Origin: Nonomuraea typhae | GTDB taxonomy: Bacteria; Actinomycetota; Actinomycetes; Streptosporangiales; Streptosporangiaceae | Direction: 5' to 3' | NCBI RefSeq assembly: GCF_009760925.1 | Contig: NZ_VRLV01000004.1 | Span: 126,308-190,307 of the forward strand | Length of the DNA: 64,000 nt | Part shown: one piece after another, positions 24,975 to 33,052 of the stretch | How the letters are laid out: the number at the start of each line of letters is the position of its first letter | How positions within the stretch are numbered: position 1 is the first letter of the stretch | The notes under the pieces: model-generated | Seen by the model: only the letters and a program-made list of their open reading frames with translations | What the model was told of the DNA's origin: nothing | Databases searched by the model: none | Program-made: the position numbers and the translations under genes

Positions 24975-26087
24975 ATGCTGACGATCGCCCGCAACCGCAT
25001 GGCCAAACTCGCTGAGATCCGCGACGCCATCACCCACCTGCACCACTACGCGTGGGACAAGAAAGAGCGCCGCTGGGTCTCCTGCCAGACCTGGGGGTAC
25101 ATCAACCGCGTCGTCACCGTGGCCGACGCCTTCGAGGTGCTGGCCCGCTACAACGACGCCCGGCTGATCGAACACGAGCCCGGCCAGACCTACACGATCA
25201 CCTACGGCGGAACCCGCGAGACCGGAACACTCCGCCGCACCATCGTTCTGGTGGCCACCCCGATCACGGCGGGCATGAAGGGGATCACCTTCCACCCTGA
25301 TCACAACCCAGACCTGACTGTGCCAGTCGACGTGATCGACGTCCAGGCCGCCCTAGAAGACGACACCCCGGCGGCTATTGCCCGCATCGACCACGACGGC
25401 GTGGAGCTCACCGTGCCCACCACCAAGCTGCGCCCCGAGCCGTGGATCTGGACCCCCTCGCCCGAATACCTGGCCGAGCAGGCCCGGGCCGAGGAGTCCA
25501 GCCGGAACGCCGACGAGATCGAACAGGGACCGCGCACCGACTGGCTGGTCCCCTCGACCACCCGCTACACCCTGCGAGACCGGACCCAGATCGTGGACGA
25601 CTTCGAGGTCCGCGACGTGTTCGCGAACGGCAACGTGCTCGCCTACGACATCAGCGGCCAGCCCCTGGAGGGACTCACCGTTTGGGACATCGAGCCCGTC
25701 GGGCCTCCCCCTTGCCCCAACTGCGGAGCGGACTGGGACGACGAGGGGGCGGTGTGCAGCGAGTGCGACACCATCCTGTGCGAATGCGGCGAGCCGGTCG
25801 ACGGAGACGGCTACGACGGCAAATGCGGCACCTGCGCGGACATCGAATACCGCAGCGAGGAAGAAGAAGAGACGGGCCCGCGCACCAACACCGACACCCC
25901 GTCAGCCCAGGTCTACGTGGACCGCACCGGGCCCGGCCATGTGCGCATCCTCTCCGTTGACCCCGACGCCCTGGCCCACGTACTCGGTGCTGACAGCGTC
26001 ACCGGCTATGCCAGCGCCTGGGACCTCGACCCTGTCGACTGCACCTGTGGGCACTGCATGACGCAGGAAGCCGTACTCGCCCGCTAG
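24975..26087 (+). CDS. Unknown protein with double zinc ribbon
   Basis: 370 residues starting at ATG 24975 behind CGCCACCGAAGGA. Residues about 1-235 form an unknown N-terminal region. A central cluster of cysteines (CPNCG, CSECD, CECGEP, CGTCA) looks like two zinc ribbons, followed by an acidic spacer (RSEEEEETG) and a C-terminal domain ending CTCGHCM. Probably a nucleic-acid or protein-binding adaptor; no family named. Confidence 0.7.
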   Translation: MLTIARNRMAKLAEIRDAITHLHHYAWDKKERRWVSCQTWGYINRVVTVADAFEVLARYNDARLIEHEPGQTYTITYGGTRETGTLRRTIVLVATPITAGMKGITFHPDHNPDLTVPVDVIDVQAALEDDTPAAIARIDHDGVELTVPTTKLRPEPWIWTPSPEYLAEQARAEESSRNADEIEQGPRTDWLVPSTTRYTLRDRTQIVDDFEVRDVFANGNVLAYDISGQPLEGLTVWDIEPVGPPPCPNCGADWDDEGAVCSECDTILCECGEPVDGDGYDGKCGTCADIEYRSEEEEETGPRTNTDTPSAQVYVDRTGPGHVRILSVDPDALAHVLGADSVTGYASAWDLDPVDCTCGHCMTQEAVLAR

Positions 26088-26163
26088 ACCCACCACCAGG
26101 CCCGCATCACCAACGGGCCCGCACCACCACCACCACCAACCACCACCCCGAAGGAAGATCACC

Positions 26164-26700
26164 ATGGGCACTCACACCATCGACGCCCTGGCCGTCGTGA
26201 CCTACCACGTCCCCGACTCAACCCCGCCCGCCCAAGCCCTGGAGCTCCTCCGTGCGATCCTGGCGGAAGGGATCGAGTACGACGACCAGCCCGCCCCAGG
26301 GCACGACCCCAGGATCCTCCTGACGTGCATCTCCAGCCGCCGGGACCCGGTGCTGATCACCGGAGACGACGACGGCATCCCCTACCCGGACGAGTGCGCA
26401 GTCCCGTTCGCGCCCGCCGTCCTCGACACCCTGCTGACCAATCAGGCCACCAGCTTCTACGAGGCGACGAGCGAGCTTCGTAAGTTCTCCACCGAGGCTG
26501 CGCACCTGAAGTGGTTGCGGGACGAGTGGGGCAGGGTTGTGCAGTCTGAGCGTGCGGCCCTGGTCGCCCTGATCGGGCTGCGCTGGCCGCGCCTGACACC
26601 GGAGCAGCTCGCCGAGGTCCTCGATGGCCTGGAGCGCGTGCACGGCACCATGGACGACTTTCTCAACGGCGGCGCTCGACGCCCGCCCTACCTGGCCTGA
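26164..26700 (+). CDS. Unknown protein
   Basis: 178 residues starting at ATG 26164 behind a long CACCACC leader with GAAGGA. Mixed alpha/beta N-terminus, helical C-terminal half (LRKFSTEAAHLKWLRDEWG; LTPEQLAEVLDGLERVHG). Not recognised. Last gene before the terminator at 26719. Confidence 0.7.
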   Translation: MGTHTIDALAVVTYHVPDSTPPAQALELLRAILAEGIEYDDQPAPGHDPRILLTCISSRRDPVLITGDDDGIPYPDECAVPFAPAVLDTLLTNQATSFYEATSELRKFSTEAAHLKWLRDEWGRVVQSERAALVALIGLRWPRLTPEQLAEVLDGLERVHGTMDDFLNGGARRPPYLA

Positions 26701-26718
26701 CCTGCTCTGACGCCACGA

Positions 26719-26746
26719 CAAGCCCCGGCCTGACAGCCGGGGCTTG
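26719..26746 (+). terminator. Terminator
   Basis: Perfect 11-bp stem CAAGCCCCGGC (26719-26729) with GCCGGGGCTTG (26736-26746), followed by TTGCGTTTTGG. Ends the operon begun at 23881. Confidence 0.8.
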
Positions 26747-26778
26747 TTGCGTTTTGGTCACAGCCCGTCGGCATGCGC

Positions 26779-26810
26779 GAAAGCGCTAATACATGTAGCG
26801 CTTTACGAGA
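26779..26810 (+). promoter_or_regulatory. Two-block regulatory site C
   Basis: GAAAG (26779-26783), 16 bases, GCTTTACGAGA (26800-26810), then TATGCTG. Lies between the terminator and ATG 26855, 44 bases before the start, so it acts as a promoter or operator for this transcript. Confidence 0.75.
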
Positions 26811-26854
26811 TATGCTGAGGCTCCGCCCGACAGCAACCCCGGAAGGACCCCCAG

Positions 26855-29239
26855 ATGGCCCGCAAGATCGCCCCCGCCAAGACCCCCACCATCGCCATCG
26901 CCCGCGCCCTCCGCTCTATCGGCCTGGTCCAGGGCCGGGACTTCAAGGTCGAAGGCGTCTACCGGCGGTGCACCGCATACGGCGAGCGCATCAAGGAGCG
27001 CACCGGCACCCAGGTGAGCCTGTTCGGCACCCACGCCGAGCGCGTGGTCTGGGAGCGGGCCGAGGAGATCGAGCGCTACACCCAGGCCGAGGGATACACC
27101 TTCGGCGTGCGCAGCATCGCGGTCACCGCCGGGGGGCACCGCATCCTGGCCGTGGGCAACGTGTACGAGTCCAACTGGCGCGAGGTCCGCAAGGCCGAGG
27201 CCGAGGCCGCCAAGCTCGCCGAAGTCCGCGCCCTGGGCCTGCCCGACGAGGCCGCTCACCTCACGCCTGACGCGCTGATCCGCTTCGCCGCCCACGTCTT
27301 CCAGACCGAGGGCAATACCGACGCCTGGCACGCGATCAGCGGCGCAATGGAGAACGCCGACCAGACCATGAGTGATGACGGGCAGCCCTACCCCGGCCAC
27401 ATCCTCTGGAGCGACTTCTACGCCAAGCGCTGGGCCGAGATCGCCATCGCAGGCTGGGAGACTCATGTCGCCGCTGGCCTCCCTTCTGACGAGCTGCCCA
27501 CCCTCGCGCACCCCCTCGCCGTCGACTACTTCGGCTGGGAGATCGAGGCCCCCGCCTGCCCCGTCAACCCGCCAGTCCCCGGCGACATGGTCAACCTCCG
27601 CCCGGTTGGCTTCGACGCCCACCTGTACGACGTCATTGCAGCCACCCCCGCCGCGTCCGGTGCTGCTGTCCTGGCCGAGCACCGCACACCCACTGGTCGC
27701 ACCATGTTCGCCGTCTACACCCTCACCCCGCAGGGCCCCGCCGACGTGGTCGCCTACTACGGCTGGCACGACCCCGAGACAGCAGCCAAGCGGGCCCGTC
27801 TCGCCTTCTACGACCGCGAACACGAGCTGAGCGCCTCACCCCCCTCCACCGGCTCACCACCGCCGCCTGAGCAACCCCTCAGAGCCCGCCTCACCACCGG
27901 GCCGACACCACCACCAACCCGAGGCCGCCCGCCGTGTACCCACAGATCAGCCGCAGGCCCGCCGCTGAGGCACTTGCCTACCGAGTCGAGCCCATCGGCC
28001 ACCTCTGCCCCGCTTGCTTCCCGCCGTACGACAACGACGACGCCGAGATCGGCGAGGTCTACCCCTGGACCCTCGACATGGAGCCCGGCGAGCCCGACTT
28101 CACCTGCGCCCTCTGCGCTCGCGTCATCGCCACCGCGCCGCCCGAGCCCGTCGACGACTAACCCACCAGGCCCGACTCACCACCGGGCCCGCACCGCCAC
28201 CAACCAACCACCTGAAGGAGCCCCCACCATGACCGCCTACATCACCCCCGCCATGCTCCGCGCACTGACCTACGCCCACGAGACCCGGCAACAGGGCAAG
28301 CCCGGCATCATCTATCGGGGCGGCCCCCAGCTCGGCGAGCCCGGCCAGCACGCCACCGCCGCCACCCTCTCCGCGCTCGTCCGTCGAGGTCTGGTCACGC
28401 CGATCACGGCCGAGACCACTACCCGCCGAGGCCACCGCGTCCAGACCCTCGACGCCGCCCAGATCACCGACGACGGAAGCGCCTGGATCGAGAAGCTCCA
28501 GCAACTGGAGAACGCGGCCAATAGCGCTGACCCCATGGCCGACTACGTCGCCGACATGGCCGCCATGCACGACGTGTTCACCGAGCAGGCCACCGCCTAC
28601 GCCGAGGGCTTCGAGCTGGTCGACCCGCCTGCCAACTTCGCCCCCGCCACTGACGACGAAGAAGCGCCCAGCGCACCCCGCACCCTGCCGCACGTCACGA
28701 TCAAGGCCCGCGACCTCAAGCCCGGCCACCTGATCCACGAGTGCTGCGCTGACTACATCCTGGTGCTCGAGGTCATCGAGAAGTTCGAGGGCTGGTCAAG
28801 CGTCGTCCACACCAACGACGAACACCCCAGGATCGGCCTCTCTTACCCCTTCGACGCCGACGTGATCGTCTCCATCCTCACCCTGAGCGTCCCGCCCCTC
28901 GCCGCTCCGGCCACGCTCACCGAGCAACTCGCCGCCGAAGAGATCGCCATCGCCCTGCGCGCCCTCGGTGCCTACGTCCACACCTACGGCATCGAGGACG
29001 GGCACGACGTCTTCAGCAACCGCCAGCTCGACGTCGCCCGCAGGGTGGGCCACCTCTGGCACCGGCACCGGCCCGACCTCGCCGCCTTGCTCGGCGACGA
29101 CGTAGAGACTGCGCTCCGCACGCTGGGCGAACTCGTCGAGACCTACGGCCTGGAGGACGACGAGAACGCCCTCACCGCCACCCAGCGCGAGATCGCCGAG
29201 AAGATCGGCCAGCTCTGGCAAGCCGACATAGACGCCTAG
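26855..29239 (+). CDS. Read-through ORF joining two genes
   Basis: One frame of 794 codons runs from ATG 26855 (after CCGGAAGGA) to TAG 29239. Coding character is good for residues 1-330 (to about 27844) and again from residue 459 (ATG 28229), but the middle translates spacer: it is Pro/Ser/Thr/Arg-rich, contains the element's usual intergenic hairpin and leader, and overlaps a separate gene in another frame (27934). The N-terminal unit is unknown; it carries VRSIAVTAGGHRILAVGN and a long helical middle (EVRKAEAEAAKLAEVRALGL). It probably lost its stop near 27844, where a TCA codon could have been TGA. Prefer two products. Confidence 0.55.
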   Translation: MARKIAPAKTPTIAIARALRSIGLVQGRDFKVEGVYRRCTAYGERIKERTGTQVSLFGTHAERVVWERAEEIERYTQAEGYTFGVRSIAVTAGGHRILAVGNVYESNWREVRKAEAEAAKLAEVRALGLPDEAAHLTPDALIRFAAHVFQTEGNTDAWHAISGAMENADQTMSDDGQPYPGHILWSDFYAKRWAEIAIAGWETHVAAGLPSDELPTLAHPLAVDYFGWEIEAPACPVNPPVPGDMVNLRPVGFDAHLYDVIAATPAASGAAVLAEHRTPTGRTMFAVYTLTPQGPADVVAYYGWHDPETAAKRARLAFYDREHELSASPPSTGSPPPPEQPLRARLTTGPTPPPTRGRPPCTHRSAAGPPLRHLPTESSPSATSAPLASRRTTTTTPRSARSTPGPSTWSPASPTSPAPSALASSPPRRPSPSTTNPPGPTHHRARTATNQPPEGAPTMTAYITPAMLRALTYAHETRQQGKPGIIYRGGPQLGEPGQHATAATLSALVRRGLVTPITAETTTRRGHRVQTLDAAQITDDGSAWIEKLQQLENAANSADPMADYVADMAAMHDVFTEQATAYAEGFELVDPPANFAPATDDEEAPSAPRTLPHVTIKARDLKPGHLIHECCADYILVLEVIEKFEGWSSVVHTNDEHPRIGLSYPFDADVIVSILTLSVPPLAAPATLTEQLAAEEIAIALRALGAYVHTYGIEDGHDVFSNRQLDVARRVGHLWHRHRPDLAALLGDDVETALRTLGELVETYGLEDDENALTATQREIAEKIGQLWQADIDA
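27934..28161 (+). CDS. Small zinc-ribbon protein
   Basis: 75 residues starting at GTG 27934, inside the read-through frame but in a different phase. CPACFPPYDNDD and CALCARV give a four-cysteine ribbon with about 30 residues between. Acidic middle. Preceded by the CACCACCAACC leader, though without a clear GAAGGA. Not recognised further. Confidence 0.6.
   Translation: MYPQISRRPAAEALAYRVEPIGHLCPACFPPYDNDDAEIGEVYPWTLDMEPGEPDFTCALCARVIATAPPEPVDD
28229..29239 (+). CDS. Unknown protein with repeated C-terminal helices
   Basis: 336 residues starting at ATG 28229, directly behind CCACCAACCAACCACCTGAAGG, the strongest evidence that this is an independent gene. The N-terminus (LRALTYAHETRQQGKPGIIYRG then LSALVRRGLVTPI) looks like a winged-helix-type module. 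The end holds two related segments (AIALRALGAYVHTYGIEDGH and ALRTLGELVETYGLEDDE), an internal duplication of about 55 residues. Not recognised. Confidence 0.7.
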   Translation: MTAYITPAMLRALTYAHETRQQGKPGIIYRGGPQLGEPGQHATAATLSALVRRGLVTPITAETTTRRGHRVQTLDAAQITDDGSAWIEKLQQLENAANSADPMADYVADMAAMHDVFTEQATAYAEGFELVDPPANFAPATDDEEAPSAPRTLPHVTIKARDLKPGHLIHECCADYILVLEVIEKFEGWSSVVHTNDEHPRIGLSYPFDADVIVSILTLSVPPLAAPATLTEQLAAEEIAIALRALGAYVHTYGIEDGHDVFSNRQLDVARRVGHLWHRHRPDLAALLGDDVETALRTLGELVETYGLEDDENALTATQREIAEKIGQLWQADIDA

Positions 29240-29268
29240 CCGTACCGCCCGGCAATCCCTTCGCCGCC

Positions 29269-29526
29269 ATGAGCTACCTCCCCGACGCCCTGGCCTGGAA
29301 GCCCGACATCCCCAAAGACCGCAAGGGCGCAAGGGTCCGCCACTACGACCAGGGAGACCGCGACATCCAAGGGGCCGGAACGGTGACCTTCACCCTCGCC
29401 GGGGGAGCGGGCCGCTGGTTCGTCCAGCGCTCCCACTTCGGCGCAAGCCCTGAACCCCACAGGACGCGCTACTTCCCCAACCGCCGCACGGCCCGCGAGT
29501 GCTTCGAGCACCTGGCCTACGAGTAA
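29269..29526 (+). CDS. Unknown small protein
   Basis: 85 residues starting at ATG 29269 without a clear ribosome site. Basic and aromatic (RVRHYDQGDRDIQGAGTVTF; GRWFVQRSHFGASPEPHRTR). Not recognised. Confidence 0.55.
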   Translation: MSYLPDALAWKPDIPKDRKGARVRHYDQGDRDIQGAGTVTFTLAGGAGRWFVQRSHFGASPEPHRTRYFPNRRTARECFEHLAYE

Positions 29527-29550
29527 CCACCAACAACCGAAGGACCACCC

Positions 29551-29842
29551 ATGTACGACTTCACCATGCAGGACGCCGAACTGACCGCCGCCACCGAGAG
29601 CCGCGAGGTCTGGCGACTCCACCCCAACCACGGCCTCGCCTTCCTGGTCGCCTACTACGCCCCCCGACGACGGCTACATCTGGGGCGAGGTCTTCCCCGA
29701 CAAGGACGGCGACGGCTGGGTCTGGTCCGTCTGGAACGGCTCCAACTGCGTGCGCGGGATGCGCGGGAAAAGGCCCGAGGGGTCCGCCGAGATCGCGGTC
29801 AAGCGCGCCGAGGACCTCGTGAACAAGACCCTCAGCGCCTAG
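29551..29842 (+). pseudogene. Frameshifted small protein gene
   Basis: Begins at ATG 29551 behind CACCAACAACCGAAGGA and reads 38 normal residues to YYAP, then meets a run of six C. After skipping one base the sequence continues sensibly (DDGYIWGEVFPDKDGDGW; NCVRGMRGKRPEGSAEIAV) to TAG 29842; without the skip it becomes Arg-rich shadow. The intact protein would have about 96 residues. Causes could be mutation, read error or slippage at the C-run. Confidence 0.65.
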
Positions 29843-29855
29843 CACCCAACCCCAG

Positions 29856-29876
29856 GCCCCCGGCATCGCCGGGGGC
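29856..29876 (+). terminator. Terminator
   Basis: Stem GCCCCCGGC (29856-29864) with GCCGGGGGC (29868-29876), 3-base loop, followed by TTCC. Marks the left edge of the cargo island. Confidence 0.7.
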
Positions 29877-29879
29877 TTC

Positions 29880-30843
29880 CGCATGTCCGGGCCCTGCTGA
29901 CGGCCCGAAATCGCGCCAGGCTCAGCGCACTCCGTTGCCGACACGATGCCCCACAGCATGCCCACGGACTCGACCGGCCCGCCCACGTCGCCGGTACGGC
30001 GCAGCTCACGATTATTCAGCGCGATTATCTGGCCCATTCTTCCGAGCCATTTTTGAATATGTGTAGCTATCGGTAAATGGTGCTCACTGATAATTGATGT
30101 GTCCGTGCGTAGCAAGTCCACCACATGGCGGCACCTCAGTTTGTCAGGACATACCGCCACGGGCCTTGAAAATGGCGGGACGCAGTGGCCTAAAGTCAAG
30201 CTCTGAACCCTACAAATCGTGGAAAAGCGCCAACTTGGCCACCTCGGCGACCTCCGAAAGAGGCTCGCGATGTCATTCCTTCGCGCCTTGCGTTCGTGCA
30301 GGTCAGCGCCTCGGCCTGAAAGGCTAGGAGATGTAACCATCTCCACGCGTCCACGTCTATGCAGGTCAAAGCAGCAATTCTGTCAGCGGTCAGCATTAAG
30401 CCAGCAAGTGCGCACAGGTACGCCGAACCCTTTGGTGCATCGTGGCGGCATGTGTACGCGCATGGATTTTGTAGGAAACCATGAACTTCTCAGCCCTCTT
30501 GACAAATGCGACCCCCGCCCACCGTTAAACACGTCTTATGCAACGTATCCAGCCCGGTTTTCTGGGCGTCTCGCGCCAGAGGCTATAAGACAGTGGCCAA
30601 TGTGAAGTGGAATGGCTCGCAGTTGCCGAGAAGTGACTGGCGAGTGCTTGTAGTACATCTCAGGAAAGGTGTGACTCAAAGGCGAGAGGAAAAATCCGCT
30701 CGAAAACGCATGCGTTTGTCTGGGTGAAAGAGGGTCTATCTTGAAAATGAAACCTCCCCAGAAAGTGGCGAGGTGGCGGCCATGCTGGCAGCGGCGGCCC
30801 GCCGATACGCTAGCGGGCACAGATCCGATAAGGGAGGGGCGAA
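29880..30843. other. Degenerate, mostly non-coding region
   Basis: About 960 bases with lower G+C than its surroundings. Possible remains are a minus-strand stretch around 29920-30020 (reading GGPVESVGMLWGIVSATE) and a 66-codon minus-strand ORF at 30196-30396, neither convincing. No repeat, tRNA or intact gene is seen. The last 40 bases hold TACGCT and GGGAGGGGCGAA, which could be promoter and ribosome site for the next gene. Confidence 0.5.
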
Positions 30844-31296
30844 GTGGCGAACTACAAGGCACACCCAGAAGAGATCCGACTCGACTTCAACGCGGGCCTG
30901 CCGTACGCGGTGATCGCGAAGAAGTACGGCATGACGGTCGGCGGTGTACAACAAGCGGCCGAGCGCGAGGGGTTCCAGGGCGGGAATGTGAGTCACAAAT
31001 CCTTCCTCCCGTGGATCATCGCAACGGAGCACCAACACAGTCGGGAGGCGACGAACCTACGTAATCTGTCCCGTTATGTACAGTTCGCTGATGTACCCGA
31101 GGTGAAGCTGAACACCGCCTTGCGCTGGTTGCTCAGTCAGGTCGAGCGGGGCCTAGACATCGACTACGACCGGGACTGCGGATTTACGACGAAGCCGCTG
31201 GCCCCAGGAGGTCACCTGAGCGCCGTCCACGAGAATGTCAGGGTTCGCAGGGAGTCGGAAACTACGGAGAACGCCGCCGACTCTGCATCGACTTGA
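30844..31296 (+). CDS. Helix-turn-helix protein, unknown role
   Basis: 150 residues starting at GTG 30844 after GGGAGGGGCG. The first 45 residues look like a sigma-70-region-4 or resolvase-type HTH (IRLDFNAGLPYAVIAKKYGM then VGGVQQAAEREGF). A helical middle (LNTALRWLLSQVERGLDIDY) follows, and the tail is disordered. Could be a regulator of the element; no direct evidence. Codon use is less GC-biased than in the phage genes. Confidence 0.6.
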   Translation: MANYKAHPEEIRLDFNAGLPYAVIAKKYGMTVGGVQQAAEREGFQGGNVSHKSFLPWIIATEHQHSREATNLRNLSRYVQFADVPEVKLNTALRWLLSQVERGLDIDYDRDCGFTTKPLAPGGHLSAVHENVRVRRESETTENAADSAST

Positions 31297-31519
31297 GGAG
31301 GGTTTGGTTGGCTAGGATCGCTCGCCATTAAACATCTTACGGAGAACCACGCCCCCCAAGCACATGCTCGACGCATTCGGCGACAACCCTCCCGTCGACC
31401 TCAACCTGCTCGACATGCATGAGTGGACGGTGCTTCCAGCCCGTCCCCGCCCAGACTGGCTGCGGCCTAACAACTTTGAGCCCGCTCTGGCCATGCCGGG
31501 GGTGTCCCTATGGAGTTTG

Positions 31520-31830
31520 TCAAGCAGCGGGGCGCTGGTTGAGCAGGCTGGTGAGGTCGTCGAGGCACGTAGCGAGGTCCTCTTGCGTGGCGAGGTTGTA
31601 GCGGGTGCTCGTGGTGGCGCCGCCGGTGGGGTGGCCGAGATCGAGTTCGGCTTCTCCGCTGGTCCAGATGGTGAGCTGGGCGAGGTTGTGGGTGTTCTCG
31701 CAGGTGGCCCAGACTGCGGGCTTGTCGGTCGTGGCCCGGTGGTGAGTAGCCAGTGGATGCCTGCTGCTTCCCAGATTGGTCCGCGGTCCTGGATGGCGGC
31801 GGCGATCAGGTCTGGGGTGAACTCGTTCAT
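31520..31830 (-). pseudogene. Frameshifted small protein gene (immunity-like?)
   Basis: Starts at ATG 31830 (NEFTPDLIAAAIQDRG then IWEAAGIHWLLT) and, after a one-base shift near 31740, continues in another phase (CENTHNLAQLTIWTSGEAEL, DLGHPTGGATTSTRYNLATQ) to TGA at 31520. The whole would be about 103 residues. The composition resembles small actinobacterial immunity-type proteins, but the family is not identified. It lies directly beside the IS110 remnant. Confidence 0.5.
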
Positions 31831-31861
31831 GTGGGTGATCGTCTCACGGGGGTCCATCCGG

Positions 31862-32366
31862 CCGCCTGAGCGGCGGGCGAGGCAGATGAGGGCGGCGTTG
31901 TGCCTTTGGCCTCGGCTCTCTTCTGGTCGTAGTAGGCCCTGCTCAGCGGGTCGGCGAGGGAGGCAAACGTGGCCAGGAAGATGGCGCGGTTCAAGGCTTT
32001 GTTGCCGCCTTTGGTTGGGTGTTCACCTCGGATGGCGGAGCCGGAGCGGCGTGTGACGGGGGCGAGGCCGGCATAGGCGGCCAGATGTCCGCGGGTGGGG
32101 AAGGCAGTGATGTCGCCGATCTTCAGAAGGACACGGGAGGCGGTTCTGATCTCGAAGCCGAGCATCGAGATCAGAACCTCGGTGAGAAGGCGCGGATCGA
32201 GCATCCCCTCGACCTATGCCGCGATCTGTTTGCGCTGGTTGTGGACTGATAGCAGGAGCGGGCCAGGTGCGGCAGGACGGTCACGTCTGCGGTGGTCCCG
32301 GGAACGGTGACGGTCTAGGCGTCCAGTGCGGTCTTGATCGCCTCGACCATTCGCAGGAGCGGATGT
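31862..32366 (-). pseudogene. IS110-family transposase remnant
   Basis: Minus-strand remains of an IS110/IS116-type transposase. The C-terminal domain is readable at 31900-32204 (GHLAAYAGLAPVTRRSG, GNKALNRAIFLATFASL). Upstream it is broken by an in-frame TAG before VEGMLDP and by shifts; an N-ward piece (MVEAIKTALDA, VTVPGTTAD) sits at about 32290-32350. The catalytic N-terminal DEDD part is missing. A plus-strand fragment ending at 32446 (ELGRGFVITAEELTDVDPGT) looks like the tail of a gene it disrupted. Confidence 0.7.
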
Positions 32367-32587
32367 TCGAGCTGGGAAGGGGATTCGTCATCACAGCCGA
32401 GGAGCTCACGGACGTCGACCCAGGTACGTTCATCGAGGTGCGCTGATATCGCTCGTGACCTACAAGGCGCGCTGAGCAACGACCTGTACGAGCCAGCGAG
32501 CCGAGCCCGAGCCTGGCGCTACTTCGGGGATGCTCAGTTTGTTGGGCATGAGATCGGTAAGTGTGAATCCCCTGCTGGAACGCAAGG

Positions 32588-32619
32588 GGCCGCCCCGCCC
32601 TTGATGAGGTCGGGCGGCC
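32588..32619 (+). terminator. Terminator-like hairpin in gap
   Basis: GGCCGCCC (32588-32595) with GGGCGGCC (32612-32619) followed by TGTTTGG. The rest of the 600-base gap 32447-33052 contains no gene I can support. Confidence 0.5.
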
Positions 32620-33052
32620 TGTTTGGCTCGTGCCGAGCCCTGTATCAGTACCACCATCACCACGCGGTAACCATGGTTCACTCGCGGGTGGGTACATCTC
32701 GACTTCGCCTGACGGGCGCGATTTTGGGAGTACTTCCTGCTGGTCCTATGCCGAGGGAGCGAGTGGACCGACAAGCGCCGATACAACGGATGCGGTCTTG
32801 CTCGACTTATTGGTGCGTGTCCTGCTGGACCTGGCGTATGTATCAGTTCACTGAACCGAAAATATCACGCTATGTACCTGGATGATGTCAGGGGCGATCT
32901 TGCAGAGTGGTCGTTCGAAAGTTACGCTTTGCCCGTTTGGTTGTGTGTTCTGAGCCTCCGGGCCGATGGATCTGCTGCGTGCCGGATGGAGCGGAGAACG
33001 TCTGACGTCCTGTGCGGGGACGTCCCTCGTCGGTTCGGAGTGTGAATAGCAC

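Noticed and set aside
24481..28230. Repeated CACCACC and GGCCCG...CGGGCC units as a CRISPR array
   Set aside because: Units are spaced by whole genes, vary in sequence and sit at translation starts; no regular spacers and no cas operon. The Cas4-like gene belongs to the phage replication operon.
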